Assembly (NCBI RefSeq): GCF_963676685.1
Contig: NC_092354.1
Span: 19,164,746 to 19,228,745, forward strand
DNA length: 64,000 nt
Source of the DNA: Mytilus edulis
Taxonomy: Eukaryota; Mollusca; Bivalvia; Mytilida; Mytilidae
Reading direction: 5' to 3'
How positions within the stretch are numbered: the stretch's first letter is position 1; the number at the start of each line of letters is the position of its first letter. Made by a program: the position numbers and the translations under genes. Below the pieces are notes generated by a model that had not been told where the DNA came from, did no database searches, and was given only the letters and a program-made list of their open reading frames with translations. Of this stretch, positions 37,080 through 48,040 are shown in pieces.

Positions 37080-37885
37080 GACACAGACATGCATGGATAG
37101 TATCCAGCATTCAAGACCAATACTGGTCTGGACCTGCGTCACTGCATATATTTGCTCTACAGAAAATCTAAAACAATTCCTTCAATAGAAACCAAAAAAT
37201 TTTGTCTAAAAATTTTCCTTGTACAATAAGTGGCTAAATTTCAAACTTTCGGCAAACAGGAAGTGGCTGCACCACAGATCTTTAAATTTCTTACACCCTA
37301 CAACTCAACATAGTCAAGCTCTGTTCCAAATATAAAATCATTCCCTTTCATAGAAGCCAAGAAAACTTTGACGAAAAATTTTCCTTTGCTGAACATTATT
37401 GCTGTTTACAGTTTATCTCTATCTATAATAATATTCAAGATAATAACCAAAAACAGCAAAATTTCCATAAAATTACCAATTCAGGGGCAGCAACCCATCA
37501 ACGGGTTGTCCGATTCATCTGAAAATTTCTGGGCAGATAGATCTTGACCTGATAAACAATTTTACCCCATGTCAGATTTGCTCTAAATGCTTTGGTTTTT
37601 GAGTTATAAGCCAAAAACTGCATTTTACCCCTATGTTCTATTTTTAGCCATGGCGGCCATCTTGGTTGGTTGGCGGGGTCACCGGACACATTTTTTAAAC
37701 TAGATACCCCAATGATGATTGTGGCCAAGTTTGATTAAATTTGGATTAGTAGTTTCAGAGGAGAAGATTTTTGTAAAAGTTAACGACGACGGACGCAGGA
37801 CGACGACGGACGCCGGACGACGGACGCCGGACGCAAAGTGATGGGAAAAGCTCACTTGGCCCTTCGGGCCAGGTGAGCTAAAAAT
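37080..37885. mobile_element. Repeat element with ~167-bp subunits, GC tract and TTCG hairpin end
   Basis: Two related subunits carry AAAATTTTCCTTGTACAA near 37208 and AAAATTTTCCTTTGCTGA near 37376. They are followed by a region with GCCATGGCGGCCATCTTGG, a GACGACGGACGCCGGACG tract at about 37785-37835, and a terminal hairpin AGCTCACTTGGCCC TTCG GGCCAGGTGAGCT at 37849-37879 (13 of 14 pairs around a TTCG loop). I know this end as extremely abundant in bivalve genomes. The left boundary is uncertain. The frames at 37498-37900 belong to the repeat. Confidence 0.72.
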
Positions 37886-38059
37886 ATCTAGAAAACACAA
37901 ATTTGTAAAGTGAAATTTTTGTCATTTAATTGTTCAAATCAGGGGACCTCATATGCATATTTCAGTTCATTCAATTAACAAACATTGAGCCATTCTGTTT
38001 TTGTTAGATGTATTTCTATCCATCTGATGAGTTGAGCCTTTTTCAACTGATTTTTATAG
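37886..38059. other. Spacer
   Basis: Nothing recognised. Confidence 0.4.
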
Positions 38060-38435
38060 TTCGTTCTTATATGTTGTATTGTTACACCACTGTCCCAGTG
38101 TTGGGATCCCGCTTACATGTTTAACCCGCCACATTATTTATGTATGTGCCTGTCCCAAGTCAGGAGCCTGTAATTTAGTGGTTGTCGTTTGTTACTGTGT
38201 CACATATTTTTTTCTTTCATTTATTTGTACATTAATAAGGCAGTTAGTTTTCTCGTTAGAATTGTTTTACATTTTTCATTCCAGGGCCTTTTATAGCTGA
38301 CTATGCGGTATGGGCTTTGCTCAATATTGAAGACCGTACAGTGACCTATAGTTGTTAATTTCTGTGTCCTTTGGTCTCTTGTGTAGAGTTGTCTCATTGG
38401 CAATTACACCACATCTTCTTTTTTATTATGTATTT
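38060..38435 (-). repeat. Dispersed mussel repeat, long copy
   Basis: It contains the family blocks CACTGTCCCAGTGTTGGGA, CCGCTTACATGTTTAACCCG, GTGCCTGTCCCAAGTCAGG, then GAAGACCGTACAGTGACC and GAGTTGTCTCATTGGC, ending ACCACATCTTCTTT. It lies directly beside a second copy of the same orientation. Confidence 0.88.
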
Positions 38436-38479
38436 TGTTCAATTGCCATTTTAAGTTAAGCCATTTTCAATTATCATTT

Positions 38480-38850
38480 TACAGTGTGCCTTTTCGTGTT
38501 GTAGTTTTATACTGCTGTATTGGCAATTGGTAAAATATTCAAACCAACTGCATATCATATGCACCTGTCATAACCCAGGAACCTGTTGTTCAGTGTTTGT
38601 CATTGGTAGTTTGTTAGGTGTTTCTTGTTTCTAGTTTTGTAAATACAATGTAGATTAGACAATTTATTTTCCTGTTTGAATTGAGTTACACTGGTCATTT
38701 TGGGGCCCTTTATAGCTTGCTGTTCTGTCTTATGTAAGGCTCTGTGTTGAAGGCTGTACTGTGACCTATAATTGTTCACTTTTAATACATTGTGATTTGG
38801 ATGGAAAGTTGTCTCATTGGCACACACACACACCAGATCTTATTCATGTA
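38480..38850 (-). repeat. Dispersed mussel repeat, second copy
   Basis: Same orientation as its neighbour: CACCTGTCATAACCCAGGAAC, CCTTTATAGCTTGCTGTTC, GTGTTGAAGGCTGTACTGTG, GAAAGTTGTCTCATTGGCAC, with CA repeats before a degenerate end. Confidence 0.85.
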
Positions 38851-39071
38851 GAAATAAAAATAAAAGTGTGAACCCACAAATGCCTTTGACTATGCTCCTG
38901 TAAGATTGTGGATATTTCATTATTCTTTCCCATGTAACTTAGTAGCCCGGGGTGTGATGCCTTGAATATACAATGTATGACTGAAGATTATGCTAATAGA
39001 TTTGGAGGTGAATGAAATGTTGGGTGACCAGGGTCATGGTGACAAATTCTTCAATGAACTTTATTTTTCAG

Positions 39072-39212
39072 GATGCTATCAAAAATGAGATATCCGCTCT
39101 GAATGGTTATCAGTGTTCGAGTAAAGTTGAGATTGACGACCACTTGCCACATGTATACTCTGCTGATCAAGGCAAAAGGATAATAAAAGATAAAAGCCAA
39201 GCTGGGTACTGA
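39072..39212 (+). CDS. Candidate terminal coding exon, unknown protein
   Basis: A polypyrimidine tract and AG (CTTTATTTTTCAG, ending 39071) are followed in phase 0 by 46 codons and TGA: DAIKNEISALNGYQCSSK, then a charged, well-balanced stretch ending KRIIKDKSQAGY. Composition is unlike the AT-driven noise frames nearby (few Phe/Leu/Ile runs; many Asp, Lys, Gly, Ser), and GC content rises locally. I do not recognise the protein. Its upstream exons should lie on the plus strand to the left, but I could not identify them. It lies inside the 10-kb TIR element, so it is either a gene of that element or a captured host exon. It could still be chance. Confidence 0.4.
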   Translation, partial: DAIKNEISALNGYQCSSKVEIDDHLPHVYSADQGKRIIKDKSQAGY

Positions 39213-39664
39213 ACACAATATAAAGGACACATTTCTATCATATAGTTTGTAAAACAAATTTATAATTTTTAGGGTGCATTGGGTGATTATATGTGTGATA
39301 TCAAGTTTTTAAAAAGGCACCAACCATTCATCTTTAGAGGGGTGGGAAACCTTTATTTTCTCAGAACAAACTTTTTTATGTTTTAAAGGAACAAACTAAT
39401 GTTTTATAGCATACAGAAACAACAAATATTTTTCTGAAACATAATGTATTTTTTTTGTACTTCTAACTGTTTAAGTGACCGGTCAAAATTTCTCAATGCA
39501 TAAGACCAATGAAAATATGCATGGGACATAGATTTTTTTTATTGAAACAAATCATTTTCTTGACTTGCAAGACACAAGACAAGTCACACATACTTAGAAG
39601 TTACAGTTTGTTTGGTATTTTGGTTATGGCTGTTTATAGTTTAGAATTAGGCTATGATTTAATT
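39213..39664. other. Nothing recognised
   Basis: AT-rich. A frame at 39509-39730 runs into the G-tract repeat. Confidence 0.4.
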
Positions 39665-39885
39665 TTAGTAGGGGGGAGGGGGGGGGACTATATTTTGGGC
39701 TGCCTTTTTCTAGTTGCAATCTCTGTCTAACATTTTTATTTTTTTTCACTATATGTGTGATATTTGGTCCCGTCTCTTTTTTATAACTTAATCCTGGATT
39801 GATTTGTCCAGCTGCTCCTCCTGCTTTTCACTCAAAACTTTGATCCTGTCCTGCCTTTTTTTAAATTGTATCCTAGCACGGGTTC
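39665..39885. mobile_element. Diverged copy of the 23551-type G-tract MITE
   Basis: AGGGGGGAGGGGGGGGACTATA is followed by GGCTGCCTTTTTCTAGTTGC, CTTTGATCCTGTCCTGCCTT and TTGTATCCTAG in the same order as at 23575-23820. The outer TIRs are lost. Confidence 0.72.
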
Positions 39886-40884
39886 AATGTCTTGATAAAT
39901 TTGTACCGGGTTTAATGTTCAGTTTTTATATCCCCTCCCGTAAAACTTTTTTTTTTAACAAATTTCAGAAATTATCAAACATTTTTTCAAAAAAAAAAAA
40001 ACACCCAACTTTCATTCAAAAGATGAATGATCAGTGCCTTAATTTAATTCACAATCTTTATAATAAGAGGACCACCATGCCAAGAATACATCCAATCCTC
40101 ATTCATGGCATACTATCAGAAAAATGCGCCAATTTTTTTTCATCAAATTTTATCAATAATTTTAATTCATACGTGAATAAAATAGAATAAAACTCGAGAT
40201 ATTAGGCCACAATTAAAAATATTTCAGTTTGCCCAAACCCGACCCATGTTGACTGGGTGTGGGTAGGTAGGTAGGCAAATTTTTTTTTTTTTTTATCCGA
40301 ATTTGCATGAAAATATTAAAAGATCTTAAAACAGTATATTTTTTTTTTCTCTGTCAAACCTTTGTAGAGACAACCAAAAGCCATGAATTTAAAACCTCTA
40401 TAAATAAATTAGTCTACTATATGATTTGTATCCTGATATGTTTATAACCCTGACAATTGCTAACTGTGTGAAAGGGCTGTTGGATTTGTGAAGTGATTTT
40501 CAACAGTTCCATCAACACGATGTTTGTGTAAAAAAAATATCAGCTGATAATGTAATGATTAAATTTGTTTGCAGTTTTTAAATCCTATTTCTATTAAAAT
40601 AGATTAAATGTCCTAAAATATTTATATGAATTATTATCTACCATCCTTAGTTTGTGTCTTTTTTATGTTTTGAAAACAAATTTATATTTTACAATATCAC
40701 ACAGGTAAACTAATTTGGCTATAAATAGACCAAAGCATGTTCTGTAGAATCTCCAAACTAAAAACGTATTTGTTATAATTTTATTTTCTTTAAATAATCA
40801 AGTTTAAATTTTTGAAAATAATCATTATTGATAAAATATAATTGCATAAAGTTAACGTTTTCTGAAGACTATATTTTTAGGTCA
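39886..40884. other. No gene recognised
   Basis: A plus-strand frame runs 39804-40190, partly through the repeat above, and has no recognisable motif. A GTAGGTAGGTAGG stretch with a T run lies near 40260-40290. Confidence 0.4.
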
Positions 40885-41375
40885 TGGTTCTAGAGGCTTC
40901 CTCACAAGTGGCCCAAGACCACAATTAATGACCCCGCTTTTCGTTGTTCACGAATATAGTTCCCTTTAATTTAAGTGTATTTCTTCTTTAATTTTTTTCT
41001 TTCCTTTTCTCAAACATTTCTTAGCTTTTATAAGGTGGAAATGAAAGAAGAGAGGTGAAATAATTTTTTAGATGTTTTATTTTAACTGATTTTGATATGG
41101 AAAGAGTGATTAGGGCAGGTGCAAAAAGGTGATATTTACAGTTTTCGGAACATCTCTTGACTTGTCCATAGGGGTATGGATGTGTATTGGCTAAATTTGT
41201 AAGTTGTAAACATGCAATGTTTCTGAAACTTGGACATATTTTTGGACTTGTACTGTACATTACACACACAAAAGATCTGCCAAAAAGAACAGTTCAATTT
41301 TTTTTTATGAGACAAAACGTTATAAAGAAATGATAGAGGAATTAATTGTGGTCTCGGGCCAAGTTGTATAAAAAT
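40885..41375. repeat. Inverted-repeat pair GGCCCAAGACCACAATTAAT, ~0.45 kb apart
   Basis: AAGTGGCCCAAGACCACAAT at about 40907 is mirrored by ATTGTGGTCTCGGGCCAAGT at about 41346. This could be the ends of a small non-autonomous element or two halves of a decayed foldback. Duplications at the ends are not obvious. Confidence 0.6.
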
Positions 41376-42390
41376 CCAATATGGCGTCCATAACATGTTT
41401 TTACTTTTGCACATGTGAACAAATATTTCTGACAAAAGTCAGATTTCTCTTGTCAAAAGGGATTTATATTTATATTGCAATAAATTATTCAGAAGGATCT
41501 ACATTCAATTAAGATTATATTTCTGATTCTGTGAGCAATTATAGTTTTATCAAATTCTCCCAAACAGCAACGTGCTGACTGTCTAATGAGACTTGTAAAT
41601 TTGAACTATTTGAATAAAAGGGCATCTAATTTACATGATAAAGGAAGATTATAATTAAAGACAACAATTTATCAAGAAATAATTCCTTTTTATTCAGTAA
41701 AAACAAAATCTTCTTGCATGATTGTAAATTTGCAACTTCCGGATCCATTTCCTGTCAGAATAACTTTGAAAATATTCGATTGCACGTAGTTTTGAACAAA
41801 TCTACCTGAATATTCTTATCAGATATTCGATAACACGATGAAATTAACATTGAGCATATAGGTAAGGGTTTGGTAGTACAAACAACTACAGCGTAAAAAA
41901 ACTGTGCCACTTCAAATTTTTTACTTCTTTACGTTCGTTAAATCAGAAGATAAAAACAGAACATCGAATATCGATTAACTGCGTCTCTTATACGCTTTCT
42001 TTTAATCTTATTCACAGTTACTTTCAAACGCAAAGATGACAAATATTAAGTTTCGTACGATGACGGAGCGGACCCAAAATAAATCCGAAAAAAAAAATTC
42101 TTCCAAAAAACGTCAAAAAAAGAATTTGAGTCGGCGGGTTTATTTTGGGTCGGTCGCGTTTGGGCAAACATACAATCTTTTTATTTTGGCCTATAATATT
42201 TTTTCTGTTTTATTTATGCTTTTTCATGTTGAGATGAAGTAACAATCTCTCGAACAATCTTTATGCCTCAAGGACCCCGAGGCAAACAGGGCATACGACC
42301 AAAAATAACTTGCGCCAAATTTTCAGAGCTTTTATGTTTTACTTTTATCACGCATTTTTACTAATTGCTGATGAAATATACTCATACTTT
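41376..42390. other. No gene recognised; low-complexity basic frame
   Basis: The frame at 42036-42242 overlaps a GTCGGCGGGTTTATTTTGGG-like repeat; its basic N-terminal half comes from A-rich sequence. Nothing else is supported. The intron of the exon at 42393-42485, if real, would run leftwards through here. Confidence 0.35.
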
Positions 42391-42392
42391 AC

Positions 42393-42485
42393 AATACTTG
42401 TCTTCCCTGTTCCACACATGCCTGTAATTAGCAAATTATGGCCCTCTCTTGCTTTGGCGAACGAAAATTCTCGTCTATTGTCCAT
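42393..42485 (-). CDS. Candidate first coding exon of a P-loop NTPase
   Basis: On the minus strand an ATG at 42485 opens MDNRREFSFAKAREG, then HNLLITGMCGTGKTSI (31 codons), directly followed by GTAAAG, a plausible donor in phase 0; without splicing the frame stops after about 13 more codons. GMCGTGKT fits the Walker A rule GxxxxGK[ST], and the preceding strand NLLITG is typical of P-loop folds. PIF1-like helicases and STAND NTPases both carry a comparable N-terminal GHNLLITG..GTGK segment, but nothing after Walker A was found, so no function is assigned. It begins 115 bp inside the right 322-bp TIR and reads into the 10-kb element, the position expected of an element-encoded gene driven from its TIR. 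Confidence 0.5.
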
Positions 42486-42599
42486 TTTGACAGCTCTGGT
42501 AGAAAGAAATAATTTTGCGGGAAAGAAACCGGAAGTTCATGATGGTTCAAAAGTTCAAAAGTTCAATGTTCTAATGTTTATTCATGAGATAGTCGATCG

Positions 42600-42921
42600 A
42601 TATTCACTGCTGATTGGAATTTCCTCGACTTCCTCCCATGGCCAAAAATAATGACAAGGATTCTGTCAGGACGTAAAAAGAAGCTGTAAATTAATAATTA
42701 GTGACCTGCAAAGTAGTTTAAGTGGTTAATTGAAGTAACAATATGTTTATTAGTTGACGCATAGCGTTTATTCCGATCAAAAAGTCCCAGATTCAAAAAA
42801 GTTAAAAAAAATTGAAAAACGCGTTGCATTCCTGTCGCTTCTCTCTACGAGAGAAGCTCTACTGTGATAGTCGAGTTGACATATTTATAGACCCTCATTG
42901 ATAGGATTTCAACCTCCTGTG
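42600..42921 (-). repeat. Right TIR of the 10-kb element
   Basis: Exact reverse complement of 32845-33166. It lies upstream of the P-loop exon and could carry its promoter. Confidence 0.95.
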
Positions 42922-43319
42922 GTTATTGTAAGCGACACTTGTCCGCAGGATTGGGCTATTCCAGAAATAATCCATACCCCCCCTATAGAAGGTACATGGG
43001 GTTCAGAAAAAAATCCATGGAAAATTTGGGATGTGGTTCAGAAAAAAATCTGGAATTCCATGTCGGTCCTATAGAAGGCAAAAAGATAAATTAAAATATT
43101 CCATGGAAAATTATGCTGTTGTTATTAGAAAATTTCTGGAAATCCAGAGCATCCTATAGAAGGCAACAATAAAAGTTTAAAAATTCCATGGAAAATCTGG
43201 ATTCTAGTCGCTTTCAGTAAACTTAAGATAAATTTGTGCTTGTATGTATATCTGTAGTTCATTAGGTAATTCTAAAGCCCTATGTATCTTTACAAACAAT
43301 GTACCAGAAATTTAAAGTG

Positions 43320-43575
43320 GTTTAATAGGTTTTTGCTCGTTGTTGAAGGCTGTACGATATTCTTAAGTGGTTAATTTTGTATCTTTTGATCTCTGGTGGG
43401 GAGTTAGTACAAATAATTATGATGTCTAGGAAAGCTATTTTAAGCTTTTGCTTTGACGCCTTCCAGTGGATCAAAAGATGTGAAAATTGAAAAATACCCA
43501 CAGCAGATGGCATGATTATCTTAACTATTGGAGAGTAGTCTTATTGGCAATTTGGAAATGATACCACATTTTATT
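43320..43575 (-). repeat. Dispersed mussel repeat fragment, with a foreign ~110-bp insert
   Basis: GCTCGTTGTTGAAGGCTGTA and TTGATCTCTGGTGGGGAG are family blocks. The next block (GAGTAGTCTTATTGGCAATT and ACCACATTTTATTATT) comes about 110 bp later than expected, so 43400-43520 appears inserted. Confidence 0.65.
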
Positions 43576-45340
43576 ATTTTAATACTACATGTATAAAGTG
43601 TGTCCATACATGTTGTAAGCCAGAGTTGTCAGTACTGAACTTAAGTTTGAGAGTTGTAAATTTGAAATTGTTTGCAATAGGACCTAAAAAAAAAACAAAT
43701 GTACATTTGTTCATGTACCTCAGCTTCTAACATAACATTCAGGGGATATGATATACATGTAGATATTGATAGTGATAATACTTCAAAAGAAATGCATACT
43801 TTCAACACCACATGACATGTTTACTATTAATCTTATTGGGACAATTCACAACTTCTAATTGGAGATCGAGATAATAATATTTCCCCCTCTTTTCTTTTAC
43901 CATGGAAGTTACATGTACATGCATGTATATCAGTATATTGGTATTATAGAACTTGTTTGCTTTTTTGCATTTTCATAAAACATATGTTATACATGGCATA
44001 AGGGAAAAAATTCTCAGAAAATAAATGCCTGTGATTAAAAAAAATATTTTGAAACTTGCATTTCTAGAACTAAGTGAAATTAAATTGATATGAATACTGT
44101 GTATATTATAATTTATTCATGACAAAAATGATAAAAAAAACCTTTATAAACATGACAAATGGTTCTAACATCCAAATTCCACTAATTATATTTAACTTTT
44201 GATTTTGTAATCAAACTTGATTATAGACCCATAGTTATCTTTTTGTTTCAAGTTTGTTTTTTATTGTGAAGGAGTCATATTTTAATGCAGCTATAAGGTT
44301 TATGATAAAAAATGCAAAACATCCATACTAAGAAATGAAGAATCAAAAGAAATGACTAAGTAAAAATACTGGATGTTGATAACAAATCAAGATTTTTACA
44401 ACTATTTACAAGTCAGTGTTTTAATGGTTTTAAAATAAAAACAAAATCATAGTTCACTATCTGGATTTATAGGGTTTTATTTATGTTCTCTACAAGTATG
44501 TTTGTATTGAAATTTGTGAGGACCTACTGCTTTTCATAGTTGTTGAGGTTGAAGATTATTTTATCTAGCCATCTAGTTGACAAGCAATCAGTAATTAAAA
44601 AGCTTTAAAGAAGTCCCACTGTGAACACATGGCCATTTCTGTGGACTTTAATTATATCATAATATACTACATGCAATTACTTGAACCACATGTTATAAGA
44701 CAAAGGAAATAAATACTAGGAACTATGTATCCACAATCCCTTGCTCTGCAAAAATAAATATTTAGTCTCAGTTTTAAAATTAGAAAAGTTTATTTTTTTA
44801 TTATTTAAATTGTTATTTTTTTCCTTTTATTTATCAATCATTATAATAAATTGACTCTATTTGTCTAAGTGGATTAATATGATTACATCTATTATATGAA
44901 TATGTTTTGAATATATATACATAATGTATCATCTTTCAGTTCCATAACTTATCTTAACTTTAAAAATGTTAAACATGATATACATACATTTAAAAAATCA
45001 AATGTCATTCATATTATACAAATTTAGAGTTTAACAATTGTTTAAAAGTTTTGTAATTTTCTTTAATTTCATGATGTTTTAGGATATTATAACATGTAAA
45101 GAAATACAGGAATTTGAAAACAATAAGAAATTATATAAATCGTTCCTCAAAGAAGGATTGTTAGATGTCTAGATTTGGCGACTTTAGTTGCAGGCGACAA
45201 ATAGAAAATTGTAAAACTGCATGTACAGGAAATTATATGAGATTAGAGACACATTTATTTTGTAATGTATTGTGAACTAATTTATAATTTTTTTAAAAAC
45301 CATTTGTATTTGGAGAAAACATTTTCAAATTGAGAACATT
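43576..45340. other. No gene recognised
   Basis: 1.7 kb of AT-rich sequence without coding frames over about 60 codons and without repeats that I recognise. Confidence 0.5.
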
Positions 45341-45925
45341 AAAGGAGTAGGTCCGGTAAGGGCCGATTTTGGCCCCAAATTTCAGTTTCATCTAACGAGA
45401 TATTTAGGACACTTTTTAAACACTTAAGTGTCTATTTCAATTGATTCGATTAGTTTATGTAAAAGATTTTAACTGTTCAGTCATTAAAAACGCTCCGATT
45501 GAAGCTTAAATATGTAAAAATCTAACAAATATGCCAAAAAACGTCACTTTTCAGATGGTTTTCGTCAAACATGAAAGTGGCCGCATCCGTGTTCATCCTC
45601 AACCTTTATATATGTTATGTATTATCATCAAATACAACTTACATTTCAATATTATGAATGAACACGAATGCGGCCACTTTCATTTAAGACGGAAACTGTC
45701 TAAAATTTAACTAAAATGCTATAATTGTGAAGATTTCAGTAATTTAGCATGACTTTATTGATGCTAGTACACGATATATGTACATTGTATTGTCAAAAAC
45801 AGCACATATTTATGTAGCAGAAGCATTCTACTTTCCAAAAAATAGCTAAAAGATTACATTTTCACAATTTTGCAAAGCTGCTTAATTTTGGAGCCAAAAA
45901 GGGGTCTTACTGAACCTACTCCTTT
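45341..45925. mobile_element. 585-bp foldback MITE (AAAGGAGTAGGT ends)
   Basis: AAAGGAGTAGGTCCGGTAAG at the left is mirrored by CTTACTGAACCTACTCCTTT at the right with 2 differences. Inside, a second inverted pair (CATGAAAGTGGCCGCATCCG near 45570, CGAATGCGGCCACTTTCAT near 45666) makes the element doubly self-complementary. No convincing target duplication. No coding. Confidence 0.85.
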
Positions 45926-47039
45926 GATAACTTCTCAAATTTCATTCCAGTATACAATTTTTTTTTGTAGAAAATCAGTCATTTCTTATTCAAATTTATA
46001 TTGAAGATTTTATAATATAAATATAAAGATAACATACATACTAAACACAAATTTTGTTTTACAAAAAAAAAGGGGGGGGGGGGGGGATGTCTGGAGCTTA
46101 TAAAACTAGCTGATTTTGATAACCAATATAACAATCTATTTATGTTGAACAATACTTTTACAATATATAGTACACATGTGGTCATTTCTGGTCAGTCATC
46201 TAAGATGTCATGGTAATCAGAAGATTTCCTGTGGTGATGTCAAATAAACAAGTTTGAAATTAATGATTTGTCAATGAGCTGTTAATTGGTTAATGTTCTG
46301 GCTATTTTGCTGAAGAAACTCAAAATTGGTGTTTGTCCTATAACTGATGTATACAGCTTGAAAATCAGAGCTCAGATAGGGTTTTTGTCCAAACAATAGA
46401 TATCAGAAAATAATGTTATAATAGGCACCAATTTTGATTTGAATTATCATTAATAAATGGTAGTGAAGTTACAATAAAACTATAAGAAGAAAAAAATATT
46501 TCCTTATTTTAAGCCACTGGAAAACATTTGGTCATAATGTAACTGTTTTGAGTTGTAAATACCTTTTCAATTTTTAAAAGGCTTTGTTTCATTCTTGGAA
46601 AAGTTTTTTTTTTCTTTAATGAAGTAAAGTGTATATGAATTTGCATTTCAAAATCTTCATTAGCGGATCCAGAAATTTTCATAAGTGGGGGCCAGTCAAG
46701 TTCATCAAATGTTATATAACAAAACACAAACACACATGACAAGATGAGATGAAAATATGAAATGAAATAAAATAAACAGTATAGTAGCGAATTCGAAGAG
46801 TGGTGATTAACCAGGAAGACTCACTTGAAAAGTTAAAACCGTGATAAATTTGCACAGCTTTTTCAACTTACATGCATTTTTAATTTTTAACTGAAATAGT
46901 TTTTTTAAATTTTAGTATGCTACATTTGTGCAAGAAAAAAGTATCCAAATATTGTGTTCGAAAATTTGCCAAAGAACTACACTGCAAAGTGTAATGAAAT
47001 TCATCACCAATCTCGTTACAATGACATAATTAAGTGACA
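45926..47039. other. No gene recognised; G15 tract
   Basis: A run of G at about 46071-46086. TTAGCGGATCCAGAAATTTT, then CATAAGTGGGGGCCAG at about 46661, resembles the end of the G-tract MITE at 35295. Frames here are unsupported. Confidence 0.45.
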
Positions 47040-47945
47040 ATATCTAAGGTTTGCTCAATCTTATTCCATCTACCAGTTTCGATGGGTAACTTATGGTTAC
47101 CCGTTCGAAATCTACAATATGTTATTTTATCTTTATCACTTAAAATATTCAGATATTCCACAAATTCAAAATTTTGTTTTAAACAATTTGGAGGCCAAAC
47201 CACTTAGAACAAAATTTCCTTGTGACAACCATATATTGCTATATTCACATTTATCTAAAATGTATCTTTAACGTATTTCAACCAATCTGACCTAAATTGG
47301 TTGTCACAATTCTTCAAGAACATGTATTTGTATAATATTTAAGCAATCCTGTTATCATCCCCATTAACCATTTTTGACCAAAAATTAACCATACACAGCT
47401 GTATATACAACTGTACCGGTATAAAGACATGGGATAAATACCAAGTTCACCATAAATCATAAATTTAGGTGTTGACTTCTTAAGGTTTAATAATACATGT
47501 AGTTTACAAAATTTTAAGTGCACTTTTTCCATAATATCAGTATTACTGAAACCCCAAATCTCACACCCATACAGGAGGATTGGCATCACAATTTTATCAA
47601 ATAGATCATATTGTGATTTCAGACAAGTTGTGCAACCTCACCTTTTTCAATACTTCATACATTGCTTAATTTGCTTTTATAACTAAAATTTTCTTAGCAC
47701 TCATAAAACTACCTGTTTTTGAAAAATTCAACCCAAGGTATGTCAATTCCTTGACTATCTCCAATGCATTTCTATCATATAAAAAGTTAATATTTTTGGG
47801 TAATCTACCACCAGAATCTTAGTTTTACTTGTTAACTTTTAATTTCCAGGTACTGCAATATTCAAAGAATATATCTAATTGCAACTGTAGATCAGATGCA
47901 TTATCCGAAAAATAATACTGTATCATCTGCATACAATAACACCAA
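47040..47945 (-). pseudogene. Decayed LINE: reverse transcriptase C-half and thumb region
   Basis: On the minus strand from about 47945: VLLYADDTVLFF, the catalytic YADD motif, is followed after a frameshift by DLQLQLDIFFEYCSTWKLKV, a stop, then LEIVKELTYLGLNFSKTGSF, a further stop, then ILLYGCEIWGFSNTD, VHLKFCKL and PKFMIYGELG, and finally FRTGNHKLPIETGRWNK near 47100. This is the order found after the active site in LINE ORF2 proteins. At least three frame breaks or stops make it dead. It is cut before YADD on one side and before the zinc motif on the other. It is a different family from the LINE at 13704. Confidence 0.85.
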
Positions 47946-48040
47946 GAGGGGGCCCGCTCCAGTCACGCTTTAGTGATTCCCTATATAGGCAACCAAGTTT
48001 TTTCTCAAAAAGGGGGGGAGGGGGGGGGGGGGGGGCATTT
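47943..48040. mobile_element. Partial G-tract MITE
   Basis: GGGGGCCCGCTCCAGTCACG, then TTTAGTGATTCCCTATATAG and a G-rich run, same as the middle and one end of the copy at 35295. It abuts the LINE fragment, suggesting insertion into it. Confidence 0.7.

Larger units (their letters stand above)
32845..42921. mobile_element. 10,077-bp element with identical 322-bp TIRs and 7-bp duplication
   Basis: The left arm 32845-33166 and the right arm 42600-42921 are exact reverse complements over all 322 bases that I compared. GTTATTG stands directly outside both ends (32838-32844 and 42922-42928). Termini are CACAGGAGG..CCTCCTGTG. Identical arms imply a recent insertion. Inside are a P-loop exon reading inward from the right arm (42485 to 42393), a terminal-exon candidate on the plus strand (39072-39212), a SINE, G-tract repeats and two dispersed repeats. 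CA..TG termini with a 7-8-bp duplication recall P-type or hAT transposons, and Dada elements also duplicate 6-7 bp, but no transposase was recognised and I do not assign it. Confidence 0.88.

Noticed and set aside
42310..42651. Plus-strand 113-codon frame
   Set aside because: Antisense to the P-loop exon and running into the TIR. The minus-strand reading gives a recognisable motif, the plus-strand one does not.
32845..42921. Polinton/Maverick-type element
   Set aside because: TIR length would fit, but the flanking duplication is 7 bp at CA..TG termini, not 6 bp at AG..TC, and no polymerase B, integrase or capsid-type frames are visible.
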